Source of the DNA: Polyangia bacterium
GTDB taxonomy: Bacteria > Myxococcota_A > Polyangia > Fen-1088
Assembly (NCBI GenBank): GCA_036268875.1
Contig: DATATI010000014.1
Span: 124,001-188,000, forward strand
Length of the DNA stretch: 64,000 nt
Direction: 5' to 3'
In this document: positions 27,249 to 36,125 of the stretch, piece after piece
Position numbering within the stretch: the stretch's first letter is position 1
Layout of the letters: every line of letters begins with the position of its first letter
Made by a program: the position numbers and the translations under genes
Notes under the pieces: model-generated
Told to the model about the DNA's origin: nothing
Seen by the model: the letters and a program-made list of their open reading frames with translations, nothing else
Databases searched by the model: none

Positions 27249-28333
27249 AAAAAAGCGGGCGCATTCCTTACGGCCTCATCGCGCTTTTGTTCGGGCCGCT
27301 GGCGGTGGCGTATCTGTGGATCCTGCGCGGGGCGGACGGCTTTCGTTTCGCGCACCCGGGCGCGCTGGCGATGATCCCTCTCGGCGTGGCGATGGTGCTG
27401 TGGGCGGGGATCCGGCGCGCGCCGGCGCGCAGCGCGGTCCTCACCCACGCCCGCGCGTCGGAGCTGGGCGCGCGCCGGCCGGGCCTGGTGGCGCGCCTCA
27501 AAGATCTGCCGCTGGTGCTGCGCCTGGGGGCGGTGGTGCTGGTGGGCGTGGCCCTGGCCCGCCCGCAAACCTCGCGCGTCGACGACGAGCTGGAGCTGGA
27601 AGGCATCGATATCGTCATTGCCCTGGACGTGTCGGGTTCGATGGAGGCGACCGATCTTCTGCCCAACCGTCTGGACGCGGCCAAGGCGGTGATCGAACGC
27701 TTCGTGCGCCGCCGTCCGTCGGATCGCATCGGCTTGGTGGTGTTCGGGCGCGACGCCTACACCCACATTCCGCTGACGCTGGACCACGGCACGTTCCTGC
27801 GCATGCTGGCCGAGCTGCACCTGGGGATCATCGACGGCAGCGGCACGGCCATCGGCAACGGCATCGGCGTGGCGCTCAATCGCCTGCGGCATTCGGACGC
27901 CAAGTCCAAGGTGATCATCTTGCTGACCGATGGAGACAACAACGCCGGCAACATCTCGCCGCCGCAAGCCGCGCAGTACGCGCAGACCATGGGCGTGAAG
28001 ATCTACACCATCCTGGCCGGCGACAACGCCACCGACGATGACGCGGCCAACGCGAACGCCAACAACGGACGCCCGGCCCAACCGCACCCGCCGGTGAACC
28101 CGAAGCTCTTGGAACAGATCGCCACCATCACCGGCGGCACGCCGTATCTGGCCACCGACACGGCGGCGCTGGCCCAGCGGTTTCAAAACATCCTTGAGGA
28201 TCTGGAAAAATCACGCATCAAAGATCGCGGCGTGCTGTACGCCGAGCTTTTCCAGCGCTTCTTGCTGGTCGGCTTTGCGCTGCTGGTCTTGGAGGTGGCG
28301 CTGCGCCTGACCCGGTGGAGGCGGCTGCCCTGA
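27245..28333 (+). CDS. batA: VWA-domain membrane protein, BatA-like
   Basis: 362 residues from a GTG overlapping the previous stop. Two N-terminal membrane helices, a VWA domain with complete MIDAS (DVSGSM, then the Thr and Asp in VIILLTDGDNN), and a C-terminal membrane helix (about 340-357). A stretch DDDAANANANNGRPAQPHPP forms an unusual Asn/Ala insertion before the last VWA helix. Part of the Bat complex that faces the periplasm; metal-dependent protein binding is expected. Confidence 0.92.
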   Translation: MKKSGRIPYGLIALLFGPLAVAYLWILRGADGFRFAHPGALAMIPLGVAMVLWAGIRRAPARSAVLTHARASELGARRPGLVARLKDLPLVLRLGAVVLVGVALARPQTSRVDDELELEGIDIVIALDVSGSMEATDLLPNRLDAAKAVIERFVRRRPSDRIGLVVFGRDAYTHIPLTLDHGTFLRMLAELHLGIIDGSGTAIGNGIGVALNRLRHSDAKSKVIILLTDGDNNAGNISPPQAAQYAQTMGVKIYTILAGDNATDDDAANANANNGRPAQPHPPVNPKLLEQIATITGGTPYLATDTAALAQRFQNILEDLEKSRIKDRGVLYAELFQRFLLVGFALLVLEVALRLTRWRRLP

Positions 28334-28334
28334 G

Positions 28335-29390
28335 ATGAGATTCGCCAACCATCATTTGTTGTGGCTGCTGCTGGTGGCGCCGGCCGTGGTGCTGGGATAC
28401 GCGCTGTCGTTCGCCCACCGCCGGCGGCTGCTGGCGCGCCTGGGCGACGCGCCGATGATCGCGCGCATGGCTTCGTCGGTGTCGACGGGGCGGCGGCTGT
28501 TGCGCGCCGGCGAGGTGGTGCTGGCGCTGGCCTTGCTGGCGCTGGCCCTGGCCCGGCCGCAAGCGGGCGGGCGCGCCAAGCTGACCAAGCAGCCGGGCCT
28601 GGACATGGTGGTGGCGCTGGATTTTTCGCGTTCGATGTTAGCCAAGGACGTCTATCCGTCCCGGCTGGAACGGGCCAAGCGCGAGCTCGAACGCCTGATG
28701 GACAAGCTGGGCGGCGATCGGGTCGGCCTGGTGGCCTTCGCCGGCGAGACGCTGAGCTATCCGCCGACGACGGACTATGCGGCGGTGAAGCTGTTCTGGC
28801 GCGACATGGGGCCGTGGGACATGCCCGTGGGCGGCACGGCCATCGGGCGCGCCATGCGGACTGCTCTGGATCTGCTGACGCGGCTGCGCGCGCACGGCGG
28901 GCCGACCCGGTCGCAGGTGATCCTGTTGCTGACCGACGGGGAAGACACCGACAGCGAACCGATGGAGGTGGCCGCCGAGGCGTCGAAGCTGGGCGTGAAG
29001 GTGTTCGCCGTCGGCATCGGCTCGCGCTCGGGCGAGCTGATCCCGGAGTTCGACGACAAGGGCACCATCACCGGCTACGTCAAGGATCAGGACGGCAAAT
29101 ACGTCACCTCGCGCCTGGGCGAATCGACGCTGCGGCAGATCGCCCAGATCACCGGCGGCGAATACTTCCACGCCGATCCCAAGACCTTCGGCGTCGAAGA
29201 GGTCGAGGCGGCGCTGGCGGGACTGAAGCGCACCGAAAACGAGGCGCGCGTAATCAAACAGTACGACGAGGTGTTCGAGGTGCTGCTGCTGCCGGCGTTC
29301 CTGTTGCTGGTGGGCGAGGCCTGCAGCACCGATCGGCGGCGCTCGCGGAGCAAGGCGAAGCCGGGCGCCGAGGCGGAGGCCAGGTCGTGA
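28335..29390 (+). CDS. VWA-domain membrane protein, BatA/BatB-like
   Basis: 351 residues, starting 1 base after the BatA stop. Same topology: two N-terminal helices, VWA with DFSRSM (MIDAS), LLLTDGEDTDSE and YVKDQDGKYVTSRLGE, a C-terminal helix (about 318-334), then a basic Lys/Arg/Ala tail. It is a paralogue of the preceding gene and completes the BatA/BatB pair; which is A and which is B is by order only. Confidence 0.9.
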   Translation: MRFANHHLLWLLLVAPAVVLGYALSFAHRRRLLARLGDAPMIARMASSVSTGRRLLRAGEVVLALALLALALARPQAGGRAKLTKQPGLDMVVALDFSRSMLAKDVYPSRLERAKRELERLMDKLGGDRVGLVAFAGETLSYPPTTDYAAVKLFWRDMGPWDMPVGGTAIGRAMRTALDLLTRLRAHGGPTRSQVILLLTDGEDTDSEPMEVAAEASKLGVKVFAVGIGSRSGELIPEFDDKGTITGYVKDQDGKYVTSRLGESTLRQIAQITGGEYFHADPKTFGVEEVEAALAGLKRTENEARVIKQYDEVFEVLLLPAFLLLVGEACSTDRRRSRSKAKPGAEAEARS

Positions 29391-30199
29391 AAGGCGCAGG
29401 CGCAGGCGGGCGCTGGGCGCTGCTGGTGGCGGCGTTGCCGTTCTTGTTCGGGTTCGATCTGCTGGCCAGCAAGAACCACGACGTCGAACAAGGCAACACG
29501 GCCATGAAGGCCGGCAAGGCCGAGGACGCGCTGGCGGCGTACGACAAGGCCGCGGCCAAGCTGGCCGCCGAGCCGGGGCTTCACTTTGACCGGGGCACGG
29601 CGCTTTACGCGCTGTCGCGCCTCGACGAGGCCACGCAGGAGTTCCTGCGCGCCACCGAGGCCAAGGACGGCAGCCTGAAGGCGGCGGCCTTTTACAACCT
29701 GGGCAACGCCTACGCCAAATCGAAAAAGTTCAAAGAGGCCATCGAGGCGTACAAGCGTTCGCTGGCCTTGAACCCGCGCGACAACCAGGCCAAGGCGAAC
29801 CTTGAACTGGCCCAGCGCCAGCAAAAGGAAGAAGAGAAAAAGAAACAGGACGACAAGAACAAGGACCAGAACAAAAAAGACGACAAGAACAAGGACGACA
29901 AGAAAGATCAGAACAAGAAGGACGATCAAAAGAAAGACGACAAGAAGAAGGACGATCAGGACAAAAACAAAAACGACAAGAAGGACGAAAAGCAGGATCA
30001 AAAAAACGATCAGCAGAAGCAGCCGAACCAACCGCAACCCCAACCCCAACCCGCCGAGCAGAAGCCCGAACAGAAGCCGCCCGACGACAAAGATATCGGC
30101 GCTGTTTTAGACAGCCTGGAGCGCAGCCCCAAGGACCTGGAAAAAGAGCGCGCCCGCTTGCGCGCCGTGCGCCGCGGGCCGCCGGCAAAAGATTGGTAG
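29387..30199 (+). CDS. batC: TPR protein BatC-like with long Lys/Asp/Asn/Gln tail
   Basis: 270 residues from a GTG that overlaps the previous stop (the same frame is open much further upstream, but inside the VWA gene). A signal peptide is followed by three TPR units (about 30-140: FDRGTALYALSRLDEATQEF, FYNLGNAYAKSKKFKEAIEA). Then comes a tail of about 75 residues made almost only of K, D, N, Q and E, a Gln/Pro stretch, and a conserved end LDSLERSPKDLEKERARLRA. BatC proteins couple Bat subunits by TPR contacts. The charged tail is AT-richer than its surroundings. Confidence 0.85.
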   Translation: MKGAGAGGRWALLVAALPFLFGFDLLASKNHDVEQGNTAMKAGKAEDALAAYDKAAAKLAAEPGLHFDRGTALYALSRLDEATQEFLRATEAKDGSLKAAAFYNLGNAYAKSKKFKEAIEAYKRSLALNPRDNQAKANLELAQRQQKEEEKKKQDDKNKDQNKKDDKNKDDKKDQNKKDDQKKDDKKKDDQDKNKNDKKDEKQDQKNDQQKQPNQPQPQPQPAEQKPEQKPPDDKDIGAVLDSLERSPKDLEKERARLRAVRRGPPAKDW

Positions 30200-32197
30200 A
30201 TGGCCGGCGCAACGACCGCCCCGCCTGGTAGAAGCAAGTCGCCCATGCGCAAACCGCTCGGTCTTCCAGCGTTGGTGGTCGGCGTGGCGCTGGTCGCCGG
30301 GGCCGCGCCCGTCGCGCACGCCCAGGCGCCGTCATTCGTCGCCGAGGTGGACCGCAACCAGATCGGCGTCGGCGATTCGTTCACCTATCAGGTGACGCTG
30401 AACGCGGCCAACGAATCCATCGACGGCTACCAGCCGCCGAATTTTGGCTCGCTGCGCGTGGCCTCGGCGCCCCGTGGCCCCAACCGGTCGACGCAGATGC
30501 AGATCGGCGGCGGCGGGACCTTTGTGCAGAACAGCTACACCTGGCAGTACCAGCTGGTGGCGTCGCAGAAAGGCGCGCTGTCCATCGGGCCGGCGCGCGT
30601 GCGCGTCGACGGGCGCGAGATGAAATCGAACACCGTCAACGTGCGCGTCGTCGACGCCGGGGCGGCGCCCCGGCCGGCGCCGCAACGATCACGCTCGCCG
30701 TTCGCCGGCATTCCCGGCTTCGGCGACCCGGAGCCCGAGCCGGAACCCGAGCCCGCGCGGGAGCCCGAGGCAACCCGATCACCGCCGCTGTCGTCGGCGC
30801 CGGCGGCGAATTTCATCCGCGCCGTGCCCGACAAGACGAAGGCCTTCGTCGGCGAGATGGTGACGGTCAGTTGGTTCCTTTATCTGTCGACGCGCGCCGA
30901 CCAGTTCAATCCGGTCACCGAGCCGCACACCGACGGTTTCTGGGCCGAGGACATCACGCCGCCCAACCCGACCGGTCACCTGCACTTTCAGAACGAGACC
31001 ATCACCGGCCGCCCCTATCAGGTCGCTCTGCTGTCGAGGAAAGCGCTGTTCCCGTTGCAACCCGGGAAGCTGACGGTGACGCCGATGGAGTCTGAAATCT
31101 CCCAGGTGGATTTCTTCGGCTCGACGCTGCGGCGCCAGCGTTTGAAGACCGACCCGGTGATCATCGAGGCGGTGCCGCTGCCGAAGGCGGGACAGCCGGC
31201 GGATTTCGACGCCGCCAGCGTCGGCAAGTTCACGCTGGGCGCTCACGTCGATCGCAACGCCGTCGGCGTCGGCGAGGCGGTGACGCTGACCGTGGAGCTG
31301 AAAGGCCAGGGCAACCTGCGCAACCTGCGGGTGCCGGTGTTGCCCGCGCTGGACGGCTGGAAGGCGTACCCACCGAAGACCAACCTGGCCCTGGACAGCG
31401 GCGGCGAGCGCGTGGCCGGCACCAAGTCGACGGAGTACCTGCTGCTGCCCGAGCGCCCCGGCACCACCATGGTGACGTCGTTGTCGTTGCCGTATTTTGA
31501 TCCCGAGACAAAGACGTACGCGGTGGCCAAGACCGATCCGCTGCGTCTGGAAGTCACCGGCGACGCCAGCGCGGTGGCGCAGGCGGGCGGTGCGGGGGCG
31601 ACGGTCCCCGGTGGCGCGGCCGCACCAAACGGGGCGGGCAGAGAAAACGTCATCGGCGCCGAGATTCGCCCCATCCGGGCGCCAGCGGCGCTGACCCGCG
31701 ATATCGGGGCGACTTTCTATCGATCGCCGGGATTCGCCGGGTTGCTGCTGATTCCGCCGCTGGGGTTGCTGCTGACGGTGGTCGCGGGGCGGGTGCGCGT
31801 GCGCCTGGGCGGCGACACCGAACGCACGCGCCGCCGGCGAGCCCGCACGATGGCGCACAAGCGCCTGTCGGCCGCCGAACTGCACCGCGACGCCGGGCGC
31901 CCCGCTGATTTCTACATCGAGATCGATCGCGTGCTGCGCGATCAGCTGGCCTCCCGCCTGGGTCCATCGGTGGCGGGCCTGCGCATGGACGAGCTGTCGG
32001 CGCGGCTGCGGGCGCGCGGGATGGCCGACGAAGCGGCGGCGCGGGTGATCGCCGAACTGGAAGAATGCGACCTGGCCCGCTTCGCTCCCGGCGCCGGTGG
32101 CGTGGGGCGCGAACGCATGACCGCCTCGCTGGAGCGAGCGGCCGAGCTGATCGAGGCGATCGAAAAAGCGCCGCTGCGCGCGGAGCCCACCGGATGA
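30200..32197 (+). CDS. batD: BatD protein
   Basis: 665 residues from the ATG immediately after the batC stop; an ATG at 30245 would give a cleaner signal peptide (MRKPLGLPALVVGVALVAGA). BatD features: SFVAEVDRNQIGVGDSFTYQ, SLRVASAPRGPNRSTQMQI, TWQYQLVASQKGALSIGPA, a Pro/Glu linker, a second beta-sandwich set, a membrane helix at about 515-535 and a cytoplasmic helical tail (ADFYIEIDRVLRDQLASRLG). The periplasmic Ig-like domains are thought to contact the VWA subunits. Confidence 0.88.
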   Translation: MAGATTAPPGRSKSPMRKPLGLPALVVGVALVAGAAPVAHAQAPSFVAEVDRNQIGVGDSFTYQVTLNAANESIDGYQPPNFGSLRVASAPRGPNRSTQMQIGGGGTFVQNSYTWQYQLVASQKGALSIGPARVRVDGREMKSNTVNVRVVDAGAAPRPAPQRSRSPFAGIPGFGDPEPEPEPEPAREPEATRSPPLSSAPAANFIRAVPDKTKAFVGEMVTVSWFLYLSTRADQFNPVTEPHTDGFWAEDITPPNPTGHLHFQNETITGRPYQVALLSRKALFPLQPGKLTVTPMESEISQVDFFGSTLRRQRLKTDPVIIEAVPLPKAGQPADFDAASVGKFTLGAHVDRNAVGVGEAVTLTVELKGQGNLRNLRVPVLPALDGWKAYPPKTNLALDSGGERVAGTKSTEYLLLPERPGTTMVTSLSLPYFDPETKTYAVAKTDPLRLEVTGDASAVAQAGGAGATVPGGAAAPNGAGRENVIGAEIRPIRAPAALTRDIGATFYRSPGFAGLLLIPPLGLLLTVVAGRVRVRLGGDTERTRRRRARTMAHKRLSAAELHRDAGRPADFYIEIDRVLRDQLASRLGPSVAGLRMDELSARLRARGMADEAAARVIAELEECDLARFAPGAGGVGRERMTASLERAAELIEAIEKAPLRAEPTG

Positions 32198-32988
32198 TCG
32201 GTTGGTCGCGACCAAAGCGGGTCGTCATCGCTGCGACGGGCGCGTTGCTGGTGGCCGCCTGGCTGGCGACAACGTCGGCGCCGGCGCGCGCCGATCGCCT
32301 GGACGAAGCGTGGAAGCGCGGCAACGAAGCCTATCTGCACGGCGACTATGCCGCCGCGGTGATCGCCTATCAGTCGCTGGATCGCGAAGGCGTGGTGTCA
32401 CGCGATCTGTACTTCAACCTGGGCGACGCCTTCTTTCGCCTGGGGAAACTGGGTCCGGCCATCTGGTCGTTCGAACGCGCCGCCGCCCTGGACAGCGACG
32501 ACGACGACGCCCGTTACAACCTGGAACAGGCGCGCAAGGCCGTCGCGCGCAAGACCCTGGATCGGATCGAAGGCGCCGATCGCGAGGCAGCCTGGATCCG
32601 TGCCGCCCTTGCGCTGTCGCCGTCGACCGAGACCTGGCTCTTCGCCGGCCTTTATCTGGCGTTTTTCGCCGTGCTGTTCTGGCGCCGGCGAGCCGGCGTG
32701 GACGCGCGCGGCCCGTTCACCGCCGGCGCGGCGATTTTAGGGCTGGCCTCGCTTTTGACCGGTGCGCTGCTGGTGGGACGAATGGCCCTGGATCGCGTGC
32801 CCTTCGGCGTGGTGTTGCCTGACGCGGTGGCGGTGAAGGAAGGCGCCGACGCCAGCTACAAGACCAGCTTCAACGTGCATGCCGGTCTGCGCGTGCGGCT
32901 TTTGGATCGCGATCAGGATTGGCAGCGCGTGCGGCTGGCCAACGGCCTTGAAGGCTGGGTGCGCGGCCAGGACGTCGGGCGCCTGTGA
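32194..32988 (+). CDS. batE: BatE-like TPR and SH3b membrane protein
   Basis: 264 residues from the ATG at 32194, overlapping the batD stop. Signal peptide; TPR pair (EAYLHGDYAAAVIAYQSLDR, YFNLGDAFFRLGKLGPAIWS); two membrane helices at about 150-170 and 180-200; and a C-terminal bacterial SH3 domain (VVLPDAVAVKEGADASYKTS, RVRLLDRDQDWQRVRL). This is the usual BatE layout. Last core Bat gene; its stop overlaps murI. Confidence 0.88.
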   Translation: MIGWSRPKRVVIAATGALLVAAWLATTSAPARADRLDEAWKRGNEAYLHGDYAAAVIAYQSLDREGVVSRDLYFNLGDAFFRLGKLGPAIWSFERAAALDSDDDDARYNLEQARKAVARKTLDRIEGADREAAWIRAALALSPSTETWLFAGLYLAFFAVLFWRRRAGVDARGPFTAGAAILGLASLLTGALLVGRMALDRVPFGVVLPDAVAVKEGADASYKTSFNVHAGLRVRLLDRDQDWQRVRLANGLEGWVRGQDVGRL

Positions 32989-33842
32989 TCGGCGTGTTTG
33001 ATTCCGGGTTCGGCGGGTTGACCGTCCTGTCGGCGCTGCTGGATCGCTTGCCGGCGTACGACTATCTCTATCTTGGCGACAGCGCGCGCGCGCCGTATGG
33101 GACGCGCAGCTTGAACGTGGTCCTGCAATTCACCCGCGAGGCGGTGGACTACCTGTTCGCGCAGGGCTGTCCGCTGGTGGTGCTGGCGTGCAACACGGCG
33201 TCGGCGCAGGCGCTGCGCACGCTGCAAAAGCTCGATCTGCCGCGGCGTTATCCGGATCGCCGCATCCTGGGCGTGGTGCGGCCATCGGCCGAGGCGCTGG
33301 CCGCGCTGCCGCCGGGGGCCATTCCGGGGGTCACGCCGCCGTCATCGGCGACGGGGACGGTGGCGGTGCTGGGCACCACCGGCACCATCGCGTCGGGATC
33401 GTATCGCCTGGAGCTGGCCAAGCTGGCACCGGGGATCAACCTCATCGAGAAAGCCTGCCCTATGTGGGTGCCGCTGGTCGAGGCGGGCGAGACCGCTGGA
33501 CCGGGGACCGATTATTTTCTGCACAAGTACCTGGATCCGATCCTGTCCGATGCGTCGCCGCCGTCGCGCATTTTGCTGGGGTGCACGCACTATCCGCTGC
33601 TGCTGCCGGCGATCCGGGCCATCGTCGATCCGGCGATCGAGGTGCTGACCCAGGGCGCGATCGTCGCCCAGCGGCTGGGCGATTGGTTGCTGCGCCATCC
33701 GGAGATGGAGCGCCGCCTGACCCGCGGCGGCGGCCGGCGCTATGGCACCACCGACGATCCAGGTTGGTTCGCGGCGCAAGGGGCGCGGGTGATGAACGCG
33801 CCGCTGCGCGCCGAATCGGTGCGCCTGCTGCCGGTCACCTGA
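32985..33842 (+). CDS. murI: Glutamate racemase
   Basis: 285 residues from a GTG overlapping the BatE stop. IGVFDSGFGGLTVL at the N-terminus, LGDSARAPYG, first catalytic cysteine in LACNTASAQA and second in LLGCTHYPLL, with the neighbouring His. It supplies D-glutamate for peptidoglycan in the cytoplasm. Having it inside a Bat array suggests a link of the locus to the cell envelope, although it may just be convenient co-transcription. Confidence 0.95.
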   Translation: MIGVFDSGFGGLTVLSALLDRLPAYDYLYLGDSARAPYGTRSLNVVLQFTREAVDYLFAQGCPLVVLACNTASAQALRTLQKLDLPRRYPDRRILGVVRPSAEALAALPPGAIPGVTPPSSATGTVAVLGTTGTIASGSYRLELAKLAPGINLIEKACPMWVPLVEAGETAGPGTDYFLHKYLDPILSDASPPSRILLGCTHYPLLLPAIRAIVDPAIEVLTQGAIVAQRLGDWLLRHPEMERRLTRGGGRRYGTTDDPGWFAAQGARVMNAPLRAESVRLLPVT

Positions 33843-33865
33843 CGCGTGCTAGGCTTGCGCGGCCC

Positions 33866-34183
33866 ATGGCTGAACCGCACTTTGATCGCCACGTTTTCAT
33901 CTGCACCAACCGCCGCGAGCCGGGAAATCCCAAGGGCTCGTGCGCGGACAAAGGTTCAGAAGCCGTGCGCGACGAGTTCAAACGCCTGCTGCACGAGCGC
34001 GGATTGAAGGGCCGCGTGCGGGCCAACGCCGCCGGCTGCCTGGATCAGTGTCCGCGCGGCGTGGCGGTGGTGGTCTATCCCGAACAGATCTGGTACGGCG
34101 GCGTGAAGGTGGAAGACGTCGCCGCCATCGTCGAAGAACACCTGGTCGGCGGCGTCCCCGTCGATCGCCTGCGCATGAAGTAA
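33866..34183 (+). CDS. Thioredoxin-like [2Fe-2S] ferredoxin
   Basis: 105 residues. HVFICTNRR...GSCADKGSEA and ANAAGCLDQCPRGVAVVVYPE supply four cysteines in the C-x(n)-C ... C-x3-C order of the (2Fe-2S) ferredoxins with thioredoxin fold (2Fe-2S_thioredx family). Likely a cytoplasmic electron carrier. The upstream spacer is only 23 bases, so still in the array. Confidence 0.88.
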   Translation: MAEPHFDRHVFICTNRREPGNPKGSCADKGSEAVRDEFKRLLHERGLKGRVRANAAGCLDQCPRGVAVVVYPEQIWYGGVKVEDVAAIVEEHLVGGVPVDRLRMK

Positions 34184-34191
34184 CCAACGCC

Positions 34192-35769
34192 ATGCCGTCC
34201 GCCGAAATCCCCGTGCGTTTCAATCTGGCGCATTACCTGGCGGACGCCCGCATCGACGAAGGCCAGGGCGATCGGGTGGCGCTGCTGGTGGGCGAGCGGC
34301 GGCTGACCTACGCCGACGTGCAGGACCAGGCCAACCGGGTGGCCAATCTTCTGCGCGCGCTGGGGGTGGCGATGGGTCAGCGCGTGCTGATCGCGCTGCC
34401 TGACGGCGTCGAGGCAGTGGCGGTTTTTTTGGGGACCTTGAAGGCGGGCGCGGTGGTGGCGATGGTGAACCCCGAGCTGCCGGCCGCCGACTATGCCAAG
34501 TATCTGTCGTACACCCAGGCGCGGGTGCTGGTCACCGACTGCGCGCTGGCCACGCGCGCCGAGGACGTCATCGGCGCGGCGCCGCACCTGGCGGCGACGG
34601 TGGTGGTGGGCGAGACCTGCCCGCTCGGCCGCACGGTGGTGCCCTACGGCGAGCGGGTGGCCGCGGCGTCGGTGCGCTTCACCAACGCCGACACGCGCGC
34701 CGACGACGAGGCGGTCTGGTTTTTTACCTCGGGCTCGACCGGCGATCCGCGCGCCGCCGTCCACGCCCACGGACATTTTCCGTTCAGCATCGAACGCTAC
34801 GCCAAGCGGGTTCTGGAGATGTCCGCCGCCGACGTGGTGCTGTCGGCGTCGAAGCTGTACTTCGGCTACGCCACCGGGATGAGCTTGCTGTTCCCGTTCG
34901 CGGTCGGTGCGCGGTCGGTTCTGTTTCCCGAACGGGCCACGCCGGCCACGCTGTTCGCTCTGGCGGCGCGCCATCGCCCGACGCTGCTTTCCACGGTGCC
35001 GACGATGACCGCCAAGATGATCGATGCCCGGGCAGAGACCCCGTCGCCGACGCTGCCCAATCCGTTCGCCAGCGTGCGGGCGGCGGTGTCGGCGGGCGAG
35101 GCCTTGCCGGCGGATCTGTTCGGACGCTGGAAAGCGACCTTCGGCGTCGAGATGCTGGAAGGCCTCGGTTCGGTCGAGATGTTCCACATCTTCATCTGCA
35201 ACCGAGCGGGCGACGCGCGGCCCGGCTGTCTTGGGCGCCTGGTGCCGGGGTATGACGTTCGCCTGGTGCGGCCCGACGGCAGCGATGCGGCCGACGGTGA
35301 GATCGGCACGTTGTGGGTCAGCGGCGGCTCGGCGGCGCTGCGCTATGCCGGCGATCCCGAGGGCACGGCGCGCACGATGGTGGTACGGGACGGCCGGCGC
35401 TGGATTGTCACCAGCGATCTCCTGCGCCGGGAAGGCGACTATTTCTATTATCAAGGCCGCAGCGACGACATGCTGAAGGTGGGCGGCGTCTACGTCTCGC
35501 CGCTGGAAGTGGAGAACGTCCTTCTGCAACACCCGGCCGTCGCCGAGTGCGCGGTGATCGGATTTGAGGACAACGCCGGCCTGGTCAAGGCCAAGGCGTT
35601 CGTCGTCGCGCGCGACGGCGCGCCTTCTGACGACGAGCTGTGGGACGAGCTTGGTCGGTTCGCCCGCGAGCACCTGGCGGCGTACAAGATTCCGCGCCGC
35701 TGGGAACGCTGCGCGACGCTGCCTCGAAATGACCGCGGCAAGATCATGCGCCGCCTTCTGCGCTCATGA
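34192..35769 (+). CDS. Benzoate-CoA-ligase-like AMP-forming enzyme
   Basis: 525 residues. The ANL adenylation fold is complete: ATP loop FFTSGSTGDPRAAVHAHG, VSAGEALPADLF, GLGSVEMFHIFI, SDLLRREGDYFYYQGRSDDM and the C-terminal catalytic lysine in RNDRGKIMRRLL. FPFSIERYAKRVLEM and SASKLYFGYATGMSLLFPF are characteristic of benzoate-CoA ligases. In the ATP loop the usual P-K-G is P-R-A, a conservative but real change. It probably activates an aromatic or short carboxylate with CoA. No ring-degradation genes are nearby. Confidence 0.87.
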   Translation: MPSAEIPVRFNLAHYLADARIDEGQGDRVALLVGERRLTYADVQDQANRVANLLRALGVAMGQRVLIALPDGVEAVAVFLGTLKAGAVVAMVNPELPAADYAKYLSYTQARVLVTDCALATRAEDVIGAAPHLAATVVVGETCPLGRTVVPYGERVAAASVRFTNADTRADDEAVWFFTSGSTGDPRAAVHAHGHFPFSIERYAKRVLEMSAADVVLSASKLYFGYATGMSLLFPFAVGARSVLFPERATPATLFALAARHRPTLLSTVPTMTAKMIDARAETPSPTLPNPFASVRAAVSAGEALPADLFGRWKATFGVEMLEGLGSVEMFHIFICNRAGDARPGCLGRLVPGYDVRLVRPDGSDAADGEIGTLWVSGGSAALRYAGDPEGTARTMVVRDGRRWIVTSDLLRREGDYFYYQGRSDDMLKVGGVYVSPLEVENVLLQHPAVAECAVIGFEDNAGLVKAKAFVVARDGAPSDDELWDELGRFAREHLAAYKIPRRWERCATLPRNDRGKIMRRLLRS

Positions 35770-36125
35770 ACCTGCAGCTGTTCGGGACCAAGAAGTGCCC
35801 CGAGACGCGCAAGGCCGAGCGCTTTTTTCGCGAACGCGGCATCAGGCTGCATTTCATCGATCTGGCGCAAAAGGGCATGTCCCTCGGCGAGCTGCGCAGC
35901 GTGGCCACCCGGGTGGGCGGCGCCGAGAAGCTGATCGACCGCGAAGGCAGACGCTATCTGGAAAAAGGCCTGAAATACGCGGCGCCGACCGGGCCACGGA
36001 TAGAACAGATCCTGATCGACGATTCGCTATTGCTGAAAACCCCCATTGTACGCGAGGGGGCACGCGCTACCGTCGGGTACGCGGCGGAGGTTTGGCAGGC
36101 GTGGATCGACGAAGAGAAACGCTAG
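35766..36125 (+). CDS. ArsC/Spx-fold protein
   Basis: 119 residues whose ATG overlaps the ligase stop. LQLFGTKKCPETRKAERFFRER carries the single Cys11 at the ArsC active-site place, followed by GGAEKLIDREGRRYLEKGLK and TPIVREGARATVGY. The family includes arsenate reductases and Spx/YffB-like proteins; with only one cysteine and no ars genes, arsenate reduction is not supported. Last gene of the array. Confidence 0.85.
   Translation: MNLQLFGTKKCPETRKAERFFRERGIRLHFIDLAQKGMSLGELRSVATRVGGAEKLIDREGRRYLEKGLKYAAPTGPRIEQILIDDSLLLKTPIVREGARATVGYAAEVWQAWIDEEKR

Noticed and set aside
28361-29386. Upstream extension of the BatC reading frame
   Set aside because: Lies inside the VWA gene and reads as Ala/Gly/Arg noise; the real BatC starts at the overlapping GTG at 29387.
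29087-30049. Minus-strand frame rich in Val/Leu that looks like a membrane protein
   Set aside because: It is the complement of the Lys/Asp/Asn codons of the BatC tail; no start site and no family.
35766-36125. Arsenate resistance gene
   Set aside because: ArsC fold with one cysteine, no arsR, arsB or acr3 nearby.
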